DNA from: Sandarakinorhabdus sp.
GTDB taxonomy: Bacteria > Pseudomonadota > Alphaproteobacteria > Sphingomonadales > Sphingomonadaceae
DNA length: 9,410 nt
Assembly: GCA_025458465.1 (NCBI GenBank)
Contig: JALOSK010000066.1
Span: 1 to 9,410 of the forward strand
Direction: 5' to 3'
Part shown: one piece after another, positions 1 through 6,279 of the stretch
How positions within the stretch are numbered: position 1 is the first letter of the stretch
Layout of the letters: every line of letters starts with the position of its first letter
The notes under the pieces: generated by a model
Seen by the model: the letters and a program-made list of their open reading frames with translations, nothing else
Database searches by the model: none
Told to the model about the DNA's origin: nothing
Position numbers and translations under genes: made by a program

Positions 1-395
1 GCCTTGCGGCGCGCCGGGTTGAGTGGCCGCCACGGCGCCTCCCGCATCGCTTCGGCATCGAAACGGTCTGCCACCAGCAGGCCGGTTTCCTGCGGACGGA
101 ACGCGTCGGTGTGCAGATCATCGATGGGCAGGCCGGGCGGCACCGCCCAGAAAAAGCGATCGCAGTGATCAAGATAGTCCGGCCATTTCCGATCGCCCCG
201 CAGATCAGCAAGGCTGACCTTGATTTCCACCAGTGTCAGCCGGCCAGCGGCATCGAGACCCAGGATATCGGCGCGCCGACCACCGGCCAGCGGCACTTCG
301 GCGAGCGGGCTCACGCCGGCACGCAGCAACCAGCGGCAGGTGCCACGCAGCACGTCACCAGCGGTAAGAGGGGCAGCGGCGAGGTGCTTGGCCAT
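1..395 (-). CDS. mmcB: MmcB family DNA repair protein (3' end cut by window edge)
   Basis: MmcB-family protein, a PD-(D/E)XK nuclease-like fold. In Caulobacter, MmcB contributes to mitomycin C resistance and DNA damage tolerance alongside the ImuB pathway (family knowledge). 131 residues are visible from the ATG at 395 and the frame stays open to the window edge, so the C-terminus is missing. The nuclease-like signature is clear: RRADILGLD with Asp43, then a strand ending in VEIKVS with Glu57 and Lys59, followed by the family block KWPDYLDHCDRFFWAV (residues 70-85) and a later LLVADRFDAE. The start was chosen because homologs begin close before the helix ending in RWLLRAGV; no strong Shine-Dalgarno is visible. 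It lies 59 bp downstream of the cell wall hydrolase gene on the same strand and may be co-transcribed. The family call is secure; nuclease activity is inferred from the motif. Confidence 0.88.
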   Translation of the reverse strand, partial: MAKHLAAAPLTAGDVLRGTCRWLLRAGVSPLAEVPLAGGRRADILGLDAAGRLTLVEIKVSLADLRGDRKWPDYLDHCDRFFWAVPPGLPIDDLHTDAFRPQETGLLVADRFDAEAMREAPWRPLNPARRK

Positions 396-454
396 GCGCG
401 GATCATGGCGGAACGTTACAGGAACGGCAACCCTGCCGAACCAGCGCCAGCCCT

Positions 455-1012
455 TCAGCGATAGAAGACGTGATTGCCGATCTTCGCGACGCGGGTGAGA
501 CGCCAGCCGGGCTTGAGCCGCGCGGCGTGGAAGCTGTGCGCGCCCTGGGCAATGTCGTGCCACAGGCCCATCATGGCGACGCGGGCGACAGCCATCGCCG
601 TGGTGAAGGTGGCGGTGCCCCGCTGCACCTGTTCCGGCACGAAGCTGAACTGGCGCGGTGCGCGGATCACACCGCACACGTTCTTGCCGCCCCAGCGGCC
701 CGACCTGGCGCGGTTGACGACAGCCTGGGCCACGGCAAGCTGGCCTTCCAGCGTTTCACCACGGCTTTCGAACCAGACCGCAGTGGCCAGGCAATCCAGT
801 TCCGGATCGCCAGGCAGGGTGGCCTCGCCATCGGCCGCAACCATCTTCACCAGCGCCGGCAGCCCGGCGGCGGGCGCCGCGCTTTCAACAACGGCGCGAT
901 CATCTTCTGCCGGCATCAGCGGCAGCGCGGTATCGGCCAGCGCCGGTGCCGCCATGGCCAGCAGGATGCCGGCAAATGCCGTCCGCAAGTTATGGATTTG
1001 GGCCCCGAACAT
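455..1012 (-). CDS. SleB-type cell wall hydrolase, secreted
   Basis: 185-residue protein of the Hydrolase_2/SleB family, which in spore formers includes cortex-lytic enzymes and in Proteobacteria acts on peptidoglycan in the periplasm. Residues 1-27 look like a signal peptide: a short basic start (Arg10), the hydrophobic core TAFAGILLAMAAP, and a likely AxA-type cleavage site after ALA. A low-complexity linker of about 40 residues follows. The catalytic domain spans about 70-185, with LDCLATAVWFESRGE (Glu82 and Glu86; Glu82 the likely catalytic acid), AVAQAVVNR, a RQFSF block, the late HSFHA block, and the C-terminal IGNHVFYR typical of the family. The frame is open upstream back to the stop of the DUF1491 gene, and that extension is also hydrophobic, but no ATG, GTG or TTG occurs in it, so the ATG at 1012 is preferred. 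No good ribosome binding site is visible. Substrate bond specificity cannot be told. Confidence 0.9.
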   Translation of the reverse strand: MFGAQIHNLRTAFAGILLAMAAPALADTALPLMPAEDDRAVVESAAPAAGLPALVKMVAADGEATLPGDPELDCLATAVWFESRGETLEGQLAVAQAVVNRARSGRWGGKNVCGVIRAPRQFSFVPEQVQRGTATFTTAMAVARVAMMGLWHDIAQGAHSFHAARLKPGWRLTRVAKIGNHVFYR

Positions 1013-1045
1013 GGCCAGCAGCAGAACCGCGCGCGCGACGAAACT

Positions 1046-1378
1046 TCAACTGCCGCCCAGCATTTGGTCGACGAACTGCCCTGCTTGCGGGATATCCAGT
1101 TCAATCACCCACAGATCCGGATCACGCTGCCGCGCCCGCGCAATCCAGCCGGCCACCGCATCTCCGCTGGCCATTTCGCTGAGCTGGTAGCGCCCATCAA
1201 GGCCCAGAACCGGTGCCAGCAGACGTTCTTCACCAGCCTCGCGCGTCACCACGGCGATGGCGCCAGCCTCATCGTCACCCCGGGCCAGCACGGTGGCAAA
1301 ACCGCCAGCGCCCGCAACATTGCGGATCAGGGCATCCACACGCACGCGGCTGATCAGCCGGGGCAGCGGCGCATCCAT
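1046..1378 (-). CDS. DUF1491 family protein
   Basis: 110-residue small soluble protein of the alphaproteobacterial DUF1491 family; its function is unknown. Recognisable features are an N-terminal RVRVDALIRNVAGAGGFATVLARGDDEAGAI block (about residues 11-40), a central segment with LLAPVLGLDGRY, and the C-terminal RQRDPDLWVIELD block (about 83-95), which is the most conserved part of the family. No signal peptide or membrane segment is seen. It starts 7 bp after the ptsN stop, so it is probably the next cistron of the same transcript; its ribosome binding site would lie inside ptsN. Its TGA is in the same frame as the following hydrolase gene, whose ATG comes 33 bp later. The family call comes from remembered sequence resemblance. 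Confidence 0.8.
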   Translation of the reverse strand: MDAPLPRLISRVRVDALIRNVAGAGGFATVLARGDDEAGAIAVVTREAGEERLLAPVLGLDGRYQLSEMASGDAVAGWIARARQRDPDLWVIELDIPQAGQFVDQMLGGS

Positions 1379-1385
1379 GCCGCAA

Positions 1386-1862
1386 TCAGCCGGCGTTGGC
1401 CGTGGTTCGCGCCAGGATGGCCTGCATGGCCTCCCCGGTGTCGGCCGCGCGCAACGCGGGGAGCGTGGCGCTATCGCGCAACGTGCGGCTGATGCGCGCC
1501 AGGGCTTTCAGATGATCGGCGCCGGCATCTTCCGGAGACAGCAGCAGCACCAGAATGTCCACCGGCTCGCTGTCGTTGGCCTGCCAGTCGATCGGCTGCG
1601 GCAGCCGCGCCACCAGCGCCACGCAGCTGGCAAGGCCGGGCAGGCGGGCGTGCGGGATGGCCACACCGCCGCCAAACCCGGTCGCACCCAGTGCTTCGCG
1701 CGTGCGCAGGCGTTCGTAGACAAGCAGCCACGGCATGGCGAGGCGCGTGCCGGCTTCACGCGCCAGCGCCTTCAGGGCCGCATCCTTGGCAAAGGCCGGC
1801 AGGACAGGGATGGCCCCGTCCTGCAGGAGAAGATCGGCGAAACCGGCGCCGCTATTGGGCAT
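1386..1862 (-). CDS. ptsN: PTS IIA-like nitrogen regulatory protein PtsN (EIIA-Ntr)
   Basis: 158-residue EIIA-Ntr protein, the terminal phosphoacceptor of the nitrogen phosphotransferase chain (PtsP/EI-Ntr, NPr, PtsN). Its phosphorylation state signals nitrogen and potassium status and, in several bacteria, stress responses. It is cytoplasmic. A single PTS_EIIA type-2 domain covers almost the whole protein. The phosphorylated histidine is His71 in GFGGGVAIPHARLPGL, and downstream come DILVLLLSPEDAGADHLKALARIS and the C-terminal helix. A longer open frame begins at 1982, but its first 40 residues are basic and low-complexity, overlap the end of hpf and do not look like PtsN. The ATG at 1862 has a ribosome binding site right before it and gives the normal family length. 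It follows hpf by 10 bp, the classic hpf-ptsN pair, although rpoN, which often precedes them, is not here. Confidence 0.92.
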   Translation of the reverse strand: MPNSGAGFADLLLQDGAIPVLPAFAKDAALKALAREAGTRLAMPWLLVYERLRTREALGATGFGGGVAIPHARLPGLASCVALVARLPQPIDWQANDSEPVDILVLLLSPEDAGADHLKALARISRTLRDSATLPALRAADTGEAMQAILARTTANAG

Positions 1863-1866
1863 GTTT

Positions 1867-1873
1867 TCCCTTT
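1867..1873 (-). promoter_or_regulatory. Shine-Dalgarno of ptsN
   Basis: The minus strand reads AAAGGGA four bases before the ATG at 1862, touching the hpf stop codon (1873-1875). It decides the ptsN start in favour of 1862 over the longer frame and suggests reinitiation by ribosomes finishing hpf. Confidence 0.65.
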
Positions 1874-2508
1874 CAGCCGGCCATGGCTGGCTGTGGTGCT
1901 GGCGCTGCGGTGGATGCCGTCGCGCGCGGTTCCACCCATCCGATGGTGCCGTCCTCGCGGCGATAGACCATGTTGTGGGCACCTGTCGCGCTGTTCACGA
2001 ACATCAGCGCGTTGGTGTTGCGCAGATCCAGCATCATCACAGCGTCGCTGACGCTGGTGGTCGGGATGTCCACCCGCGTTTCCGCGATGATCAGCGGCGC
2101 ATCGCCTTCCGGTTCGGCATCGTCGGGCTGGGCCGCGAAGATCTTGTATTCGGCATTGTCCAGCGGCGGCAGCTCCGCCACCGGCGGCGCCGACCGGCCA
2201 GCCGCAGGCGAGTGCCGATCCTTCAGGCGGCGCATGTAGCGGCGCAGCTGCTTGTCGATCCGTTCGGCCGCCGCATCGAAGGCGACATGCGCATCAGCCG
2301 CCTGGGCCGAACCCTTCAGGATCAGATCAGCCATCACGTGCATCACGATATCGCAGCCGAAATGGCCATAGGGCGCTGGCCCCAGCGTGACGTGAGCGGA
2401 AAGTGCGCGCGGGAAATATTTTTCCACCATCGCGCCAAGCCGATCGCGCACATGTTCGCTGAAGGCGGCCCCGGTATCAACCTGGTGCCCTGAGATGCGG
2501 ATATCCAT
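1873..2508 (-). CDS. hpf: Ribosome hibernation-promoting factor, long form
   Basis: 211-residue long-form HPF, which binds the 30S subunit in the decoding region and, through its C-terminal domain, promotes 100S ribosome dimers in stationary phase or starvation. The N-terminal S30AE/YfiA-type domain spans about residues 1-97: MDIRISGHQVDTGAAFSEHV, a central CDIVMHVMADLILKGSAQA block, then AFDAAAERIDKQLRRYMRRLKDRH with the basic RNA-contacting helix. A Pro/Ala-rich linker (about 98-135) leads to the C-terminal dimerisation domain (about 139-194) with IAETRVDIPTTSVSDAVMMLDL, LMFVNSATGAHNMVYRREDGTIGWVEP. A short Ala/Pro tail ends the protein. The ATG at 2508 has a good ribosome binding site. ptsN follows after 10 bp and dnaQ lies 42 bp upstream, so transcription may come from the dnaQ side or from a promoter inside dnaQ. 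Confidence 0.95.
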   Translation of the reverse strand: MDIRISGHQVDTGAAFSEHVRDRLGAMVEKYFPRALSAHVTLGPAPYGHFGCDIVMHVMADLILKGSAQAADAHVAFDAAAERIDKQLRRYMRRLKDRHSPAAGRSAPPVAELPPLDNAEYKIFAAQPDDAEPEGDAPLIIAETRVDIPTTSVSDAVMMLDLRNTNALMFVNSATGAHNMVYRREDGTIGWVEPRATASTAAPAPQPAMAG

Positions 2509-2516
2509 GCCAATTG

Positions 2517-2522
2517 TCTCCT
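2517..2522 (-). promoter_or_regulatory. Shine-Dalgarno of hpf
   Basis: The minus strand reads AGGAGA with an 8-base spacer to the hpf ATG (2506-2508), one of the strongest ribosome binding sites in the window. It supports this start and efficient translation of the hibernation factor. Confidence 0.65.
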
Positions 2523-2550
2523 GCTTACGGGCTGGTGACGCGAACGCCGG

Positions 2551-3216
2551 TCACGACAGCCAGAGCGGATCGTCCAGGCCGGCCACAAAGGCCGCATGAC
2601 GGGCCAGCTCCTCCTCGCTGGCATTGTGGGCACGCGCGGCCAGACTCACCCGCTCGTACCGAGTGTCCTCTGCGGCCGCGGTGCTGGCAAGGTCGAATCC
2701 GATCTGCCGCCCTCCGGTAAGCTCGATATAGACACGCGCCAGCAATTCTGCATCGATGAGCGCGCCGTGCTTGGTGCGGGCCGAAAGATCAATGCCATAG
2801 CGGGTGCACAAGGCATCCAGCGTGTGCTTGGCGCCGGGATGGGTCTTGCGGCTGATTTCCAGCGTGTCGATGGCGCGGCTCATCGGGATGGGTTGCAGGC
2901 TGGCGCGCTTCAGTTCCCAGTTCAGGAACTCCATGTCGAAGGCGGCATTGTGGGCGACCAGCGGCGCATCGCCGATGAAGGCGAGGAAATCATCCACCAC
3001 CTGCTCGAAGATCGGCTGGCCGGTGAGGAAGTCGCTGGACAGGCCATGCACCTTTTCCGCGTCCTTGGGCATGGCCCGCTGCGGATCGAGATAGGTGTGG
3101 AAGGTCCGCCCGGTCATGGTGCGGTTGAACAGCTCCACCGCGCCGATTTCGACGATGCGGTGGCCATCACCGGGCATGATGCCGGTGGTTTCGGTGTCCC
3201 AGACGATTTCGCGCAT
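2551..3216 (-). CDS. dnaQ: DNA polymerase III epsilon subunit (proofreading exonuclease)
   Basis: 3'-5' proofreading exonuclease of the DNA polymerase III core, working with the alpha (DnaE) and theta-type partners. From the ATG at 3216 it has 221 residues. All DEDDh active-site motifs are present: ExoI WDTETTG (Asp7, Glu9), ExoII AHNAAFDMEFLNWEL (Asp94), and ExoIII KHGALIDAELLARVY (His150, Asp155). The C-terminal portion after residue 175 is the alpha-binding tail, with a terminal AFVAGLDDPLW segment typical of alphaproteobacterial homologs. An alternative ATG at 3225 adds three residues (MER). The start at 3216 matches the usual MREI opening of the family and has GGAG close upstream, though at a short spacing. 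The gene starts about 30 bp after the coaE stop, a common alphaproteobacterial neighbourhood (maf-aroE-coaE-dnaQ). Confidence 0.93.
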   Translation of the reverse strand: MREIVWDTETTGIMPGDGHRIVEIGAVELFNRTMTGRTFHTYLDPQRAMPKDAEKVHGLSSDFLTGQPIFEQVVDDFLAFIGDAPLVAHNAAFDMEFLNWELKRASLQPIPMSRAIDTLEISRKTHPGAKHTLDALCTRYGIDLSARTKHGALIDAELLARVYIELTGGRQIGFDLASTAAAEDTRYERVSLAARAHNASEEELARHAAFVAGLDDPLWLS

Positions 3217-3253
3217 GCGCTCCATGTAGCGCGGATGGCGCGAACGGCAACCC

Positions 3254-3838
3254 TCAGAGGCTGTCCACCAGCCGTTTCACCGCAAGCCATGTCTCCCGTC
3301 GGCCACGTCCGGTCTCGATGACGACGTCGGCGCGGCGCCGCTTTTCGCGGTCCGGCATCTGGCCTTTCAGGATGCCGGCGAACTTCTGCGGCGTCATGCC
3401 CGGCCGGGCCAGCACGCGGGCGCGCTGCACGCGAAAGGGCGCGGAGACGACCACGGTGATGTGACAACGCTGCCAGCCGCCTTTCTCGAACAGCAAGGGC
3501 ACATCCAGCACGATCGCCGGCTTGAGGCGATGGGCGGCCATGAAGCTGCTCTGCGCCTCGGCCACCAGCGGGTGCAGGATGCGTTCCAGGGCGCGCAGCT
3601 TGGCATGATCGCCGAACACGGCCGCGCCCAGCCGATCGCGGTGCAGGCCGCCTTCGTGGGTGGTGCCGGGGAACAGCTCCTCGATGGCTGCCAGCGCCCG
3701 TCCACCTGGCCCCTGCACGCGGCGCACTTCGGCATCGGCATCGAACACCGGCACGCCAAGCTTGCGGAACATGCCCGCCACGGTGGACTTGCCCATGCCG
3801 ATGGAGCCGGTGAGGCCGATGATGATGGTGCGGCTCAT
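3254..3838 (-). CDS. coaE: Dephospho-CoA kinase
   Basis: Catalyses the last step of coenzyme A synthesis, ATP-dependent phosphorylation of the ribose 3'-hydroxyl of dephospho-CoA. It has 194 residues, close to the usual 200. The N-terminal P-loop GSIGMGKS (residues 11-18) is followed by the substrate-lid start FRKLGVPVFDADAEVRR with the family's conserved Asp residues, then the central ALERILHPLV block and IVLDVPLLFEKGGW, a signature of CoaE. Towards the end are VVVSAPFRVQRARVLARPGMTPQKFAGILKGQMPDREKRRRADVVIETG features, including the arginine-rich lid. The ATG overlaps the aroE stop by four bases (ATGA), pointing to translational coupling. Nothing odd was seen in it. Confidence 0.96.
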   Translation of the reverse strand: MSRTIIIGLTGSIGMGKSTVAGMFRKLGVPVFDADAEVRRVQGPGGRALAAIEELFPGTTHEGGLHRDRLGAAVFGDHAKLRALERILHPLVAEAQSSFMAAHRLKPAIVLDVPLLFEKGGWQRCHITVVVSAPFRVQRARVLARPGMTPQKFAGILKGQMPDREKRRRADVVIETGRGRRETWLAVKRLVDSL

Positions 3839-4647
3839 CGCGTCAGCAGCGCCCGCAGTTCATCGTCATGCTGGCGCGGAGCTTCGGCGCCATAGAACAG
3901 GCGGAACGCCTCTGCCGCTTGCCCGATCAGCATGGCCAGGCCGTCGATGGTGGCAAGGCCGCGTGCCCGGGCTGCTTGCAGCAACGGAGTATCGAGCGGT
4001 GCATAGACAGCATCGAACACCACGGCATCGGCCGGCAATGGCGCCAGGTCGAGCCTGAGCGGCGGGTTGCCCACCATGCCCAGCGTTGTTGCATTGAATA
4101 CCAGCGCGACATCATCCGGCACCCGATCATTCAGGCCCAGAATGCCCCCGGGCAGGCCAGAGGCGGCCTGCAGTTCGCCGGCTGCATCGAGATTGCGCGC
4201 CATCACCCACAGTGAAGAGGCGCCGCCGGCGCGTGCCGCCGCCATGCCAGCCCTTGCCGCGCCGCCGCTGCCGATCAACAGCATCGGCCTGCCCTGCAGC
4301 GCGCGGCCTGCCGGGCCGGTGATACCCGCCACATCGGTGTTATGGCCGGTCAACTGGCCATTCGCGCCAACCACCACGGTGTTGACCGCGCCAACGGCAG
4401 CCGCACCTGCAGACATGGCATCCAGATGCGCCAGCACGGCCAGCTTGTGCGGGATGGTCACGTTCACACCGCGCAGGCCCATCGCCGGCAGGGCGCGCAG
4501 GAAATCCCCCAACCGCTCCGGCGCCACGGGAAAACGGCTGTAGTCCCCGTCCAGCCCCAGTTTGCCCAACCAGAAACGGTGGATCAGCGGCGATTTCGAA
4601 TGCTTGATCGGCCAGCCGATGACACCGGCAACAGGGGGTTCGATCAT
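3835..4647 (-). CDS. aroE: Shikimate dehydrogenase (NADP+)
   Basis: Reduces 3-dehydroshikimate to shikimate with NADPH in aromatic amino acid synthesis; cytoplasmic. It has 270 residues, the normal length. The N-terminal substrate domain contains VIGWPIKHSKSPLIH (shikimate-binding Ser residues 17 and 19), the catalytic Lys68 in NVTIPHKLAVLAHLD, and Asp105 in TGHNTDVAGI, the paired catalytic residue. The Rossmann domain has LLIGSGGAARAG (residues 124-134), the NADP loop. The C-terminal part has VVFDAVYAPLDTPLLQAARARG and the closing DGLAMLIGQAAEAFRLFYG. Its ATG overlaps the maf stop, and its stop overlaps the coaE start, each by four bases. Complete and typical. Confidence 0.96.
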   Translation of the reverse strand: MIEPPVAGVIGWPIKHSKSPLIHRFWLGKLGLDGDYSRFPVAPERLGDFLRALPAMGLRGVNVTIPHKLAVLAHLDAMSAGAAAVGAVNTVVVGANGQLTGHNTDVAGITGPAGRALQGRPMLLIGSGGAARAGMAAARAGGASSLWVMARNLDAAGELQAASGLPGGILGLNDRVPDDVALVFNATTLGMVGNPPLRLDLAPLPADAVVFDAVYAPLDTPLLQAARARGLATIDGLAMLIGQAAEAFRLFYGAEAPRQHDDELRALLTR

Positions 4648-5240
4648 GCCCGCAACACCCCGCGCGTGCGCAAATAATCCAGCACCGCCAGCAGCGGCAG
4701 CCCGCGAATGACGAACTGGTCACCTTCGATGCGGCTGAACAGCTGGGCGCCCAACCCCTCGATGCGATAACAGCCGACGCAACTCAGCACCGCTTCGCCT
4801 TCGGCATCCAGATAGGCAGTGATGAACTCCGCCGACAGCGCCCGCATCGTCAACCGCGCCGCACCACCGCTGCGCCAGACCGGCTTGCCCCCTTCGCAGA
4901 TCACCGCAGCCGAAATCAGCCGGTGCGTCGTGCCGGCCAGTTGCTGCAACTGGGCTTCGGCCCGGGCGCGGGTTTCGGGCTTGTTGATCAACTGCCCATC
5001 GGCTGTGACCACAACCGAGTCAGCCCCCAACACGAGCGCGCCGGGATGCTGGCGGCTGATCTTCAGGGCCTTCACTTCGGCCAGTGCATCGGCAATGCGC
5101 TCTGGCGTTGCGGCTTCGGCGAGCAGGGCCGCGGTGAGCCCGTCTTCATCGACATGCGCCGGCAGCGCTTCATGCGGGACGCCTGCGGCCGACAGCATTG
5201 CCCGCCTGGCCACAGACTGGCTGGCCAACACCAGCATCAT
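4644..5240 (-). CDS. maf: Maf family nucleoside triphosphate pyrophosphatase
   Basis: Maf-family pyrophosphatases hydrolyse non-canonical or modified nucleoside triphosphates (dTTP/UTP/CTP derivatives or m7GTP, depending on subfamily) to monophosphates. 198 residues. The N-terminal LASQSVARRAML motif (residues 5-16), with SxSxxRR-like substrate-binding residues, is present. The catalytic acidic residue is Asp74 in LVLGADSVVV, followed by the INKPETRARAEAQLQQLAGTTHRLISA block. The C-terminal VGCYRIEGLGAQLFSRIEGDQFVIRGLPL signature is complete. This VGCYRIEG form resembles the YceF (m7GTP) group more than YhdE, but the subfamily is uncertain. The ATG at 5240 overlaps the PSRP stop (ATGA); a second ATG follows immediately at 5237, so the exact start is either residue. 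Confidence 0.94.
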   Translation of the reverse strand: MMLVLASQSVARRAMLSAAGVPHEALPAHVDEDGLTAALLAEAATPERIADALAEVKALKISRQHPGALVLGADSVVVTADGQLINKPETRARAEAQLQQLAGTTHRLISAAVICEGGKPVWRSGGAARLTMRALSAEFITAYLDAEGEAVLSCVGCYRIEGLGAQLFSRIEGDQFVIRGLPLLAVLDYLRTRGVLRA

Positions 5241-6094
5241 GGCGCCTGCTCCCCCCCGTTTTCGCTGTGCCGATCACTGCGGGCCTGGTGCAGATTGATG
5301 ATGGCTGCAGCCGTCTCCTCGATGGATCGGCGGGACACGTCGATCACCGGCACATCATGATCGGCAAACAGGCGGCGGGCAAAGGCCACCTCCGCGTCGA
5401 TCCGTTCGGAATCGACATAATCGGTGTCGGGCGTCTGGCCCAGCGAGAGCAGGCGGTTGCGGCGGATCATCACCAGCCGGTCGGTCGCGGTGGTCAGGCC
5501 AACCAGAAGTGGCCCCTTCAGCTGCCACACATGTGGCTGTGGCGGCGATTGCGGCACCAGCGGGATGTTGGCCGTCTTGTAACCGCGATTGGCGAGGTAG
5601 ATCGATGTCGGCGTCTTCGAGGTGCGCGAGACGCCGAGCAGCACGATATCGGCCTGTTCCAGTTCCTCCATGCTCGCCTGCGCGCCATCATCGTGCACCA
5701 TGGTGTAGTTGATGGCATCAACGCGCCGGAAATAGGCCTGGTCCATCACGTGCTGGCGGCCGGGCCGGCGCGTGGCGGCCTGGCCAAGCAGTTCGGACAA
5801 GGCGGAGATGGTGGGATCGAGCGGCGACACCATCGGCAGGCCCAGCGTGGCGCAGCGGGTTTCCAGCCGATCCCGCACCGCGCCATCGACGAGCGTGTAG
5901 ATGACAAGACCGGGCTTGCGGGCAATTTCCTCGATGATCCGGTCGAGATGGCCTTCGCTGCGCACCATCGGCCAGAAATGCTTGATTGCCTCGGCTCCCT
6001 CGAATCGGGCCAGGCTGGCCTTTGCCACTGATTCCAGCGTTTCCCCGGTGGAATCGCTGATCAGGTGCAGGTGCAGGGGTTCGGTGGCCGTCAT
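5237..6094 (-). CDS. ppsR: Pyruvate, water dikinase regulatory protein (PSRP, DUF299)
   Basis: Bifunctional ADP-dependent kinase and Pi-dependent pyrophosphorylase that inactivates and reactivates PEP synthase (or pyruvate phosphate dikinase) by reversible threonine phosphorylation. It has 285 residues from the ATG at 6094, normal for the family. It opens with LHLISDSTGETLESVAKA (residues 9-26), and the nucleotide-binding P-loop-like motif is GVSRTSKT (154-161) followed by PTSIYLANRG. The C-terminal PVIDVSRRSIEETAAAII closes the domain. The frame remains open upstream to an ATG at 6328, but that 78-residue extension is low-complexity, covers the putative origin and lacks family similarity, so the start at 6094 is preferred; its ribosome binding site is weak. 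This gene family (UPF0085, RP001 in Rickettsia) flanks the chromosome origin of Caulobacter and Rickettsia. Whether the target here is PEP synthase or PPDK is unknown. Confidence 0.95.
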   Translation of the reverse strand: MTATEPLHLHLISDSTGETLESVAKASLARFEGAEAIKHFWPMVRSEGHLDRIIEEIARKPGLVIYTLVDGAVRDRLETRCATLGLPMVSPLDPTISALSELLGQAATRRPGRQHVMDQAYFRRVDAINYTMVHDDGAQASMEELEQADIVLLGVSRTSKTPTSIYLANRGYKTANIPLVPQSPPQPHVWQLKGPLLVGLTTATDRLVMIRRNRLLSLGQTPDTDYVDSERIDAEVAFARRLFADHDVPVIDVSRRSIEETAAAIINLHQARSDRHSENGGEQAP

Positions 6095-6126
6095 GCGCTG
6101 CCCGCCCGCTGATTTTCCTGCCGGAA

Positions 6127-6131
6127 GACTC
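6127..6131. promoter_or_regulatory. GANTC methylation site adjoining the perfect DnaA box
   Basis: GACTC ends directly before the perfect DnaA box at 6132. GANTC is the target of the cell-cycle methyltransferase CcrM in most alphaproteobacteria. The placement could allow methylation state to affect DnaA binding; this is inference. Confidence 0.6.
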
Positions 6132-6140
6132 TGTGGATAA
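6132..6140 (-). promoter_or_regulatory. DnaA box, perfect consensus
   Basis: The plus strand reads TGTGGATAA, so the minus strand reads TTATCCACA, identical to the consensus high-affinity DnaA box. It is the box nearest to ppsR, about 38 bp upstream of that gene's start. Confidence 0.85.
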
Positions 6141-6239
6141 ACATGGGTGACCAGCGTTAATGCCCGGGGCGAGGTGGGAGCAAGCGGCTTTTCCCCCAAC
6201 CCCGCCGCGCGCTCAGGGGAATTTGCCCGACCTCTGGAC

Positions 6240-6248
6240 ATATGCACA
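6240..6248 (+). promoter_or_regulatory. Weak DnaA box candidate
   Basis: ATATGCACA fits the relaxed consensus TTWTNCACA with one mismatch at the first position. It is in the opposite orientation to the three better boxes. Low-affinity sites of this kind are common in origins, but this one could be chance. Confidence 0.4.
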
Positions 6249-6256
6249 GCCAGGGT

Positions 6257-6265
6257 TGTGGAAAA
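6257..6265 (-). promoter_or_regulatory. DnaA box, one mismatch
   Basis: The minus strand reads TTTTCCACA, one difference from TTATCCACA and a full match to TTWTNCACA. It has the same orientation as the perfect box, 125 bp away (close to 12 helical turns). Confidence 0.7.
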
Positions 6266-6279
6266 CGGGGAAAAGCCCA

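Larger units (their letters stand above)
6186..6277. repeat. 11-bp perfect inverted repeat flanking two DnaA-box candidates
   Basis: GGCTTTTCCCC at 6186-6196 is exactly complementary to GGGGAAAAGCC at 6267-6277, with 70 bp between the arms. The enclosed segment holds the weak box at 6240 and the one-mismatch box at 6257. The right arm overlaps a 9-bp-spaced repeat of GGAAAA (6260 and 6269). It could be a cruciform or a paired protein-binding site; no known factor is assigned. Confidence 0.6.

Noticed and set aside
470..1492. A 340-codon plus-strand open frame over the hydrolase, DUF1491 and ptsN genes
   Set aside because: It is a shadow of three supported minus-strand genes with no recognisable domain.
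5198..6031. A 277-codon plus-strand open frame opposite ppsR
   Set aside because: The minus-strand PSRP motifs are unambiguous in this stretch; the opposite frame has shadow-like His/Arg/Gly-rich composition.
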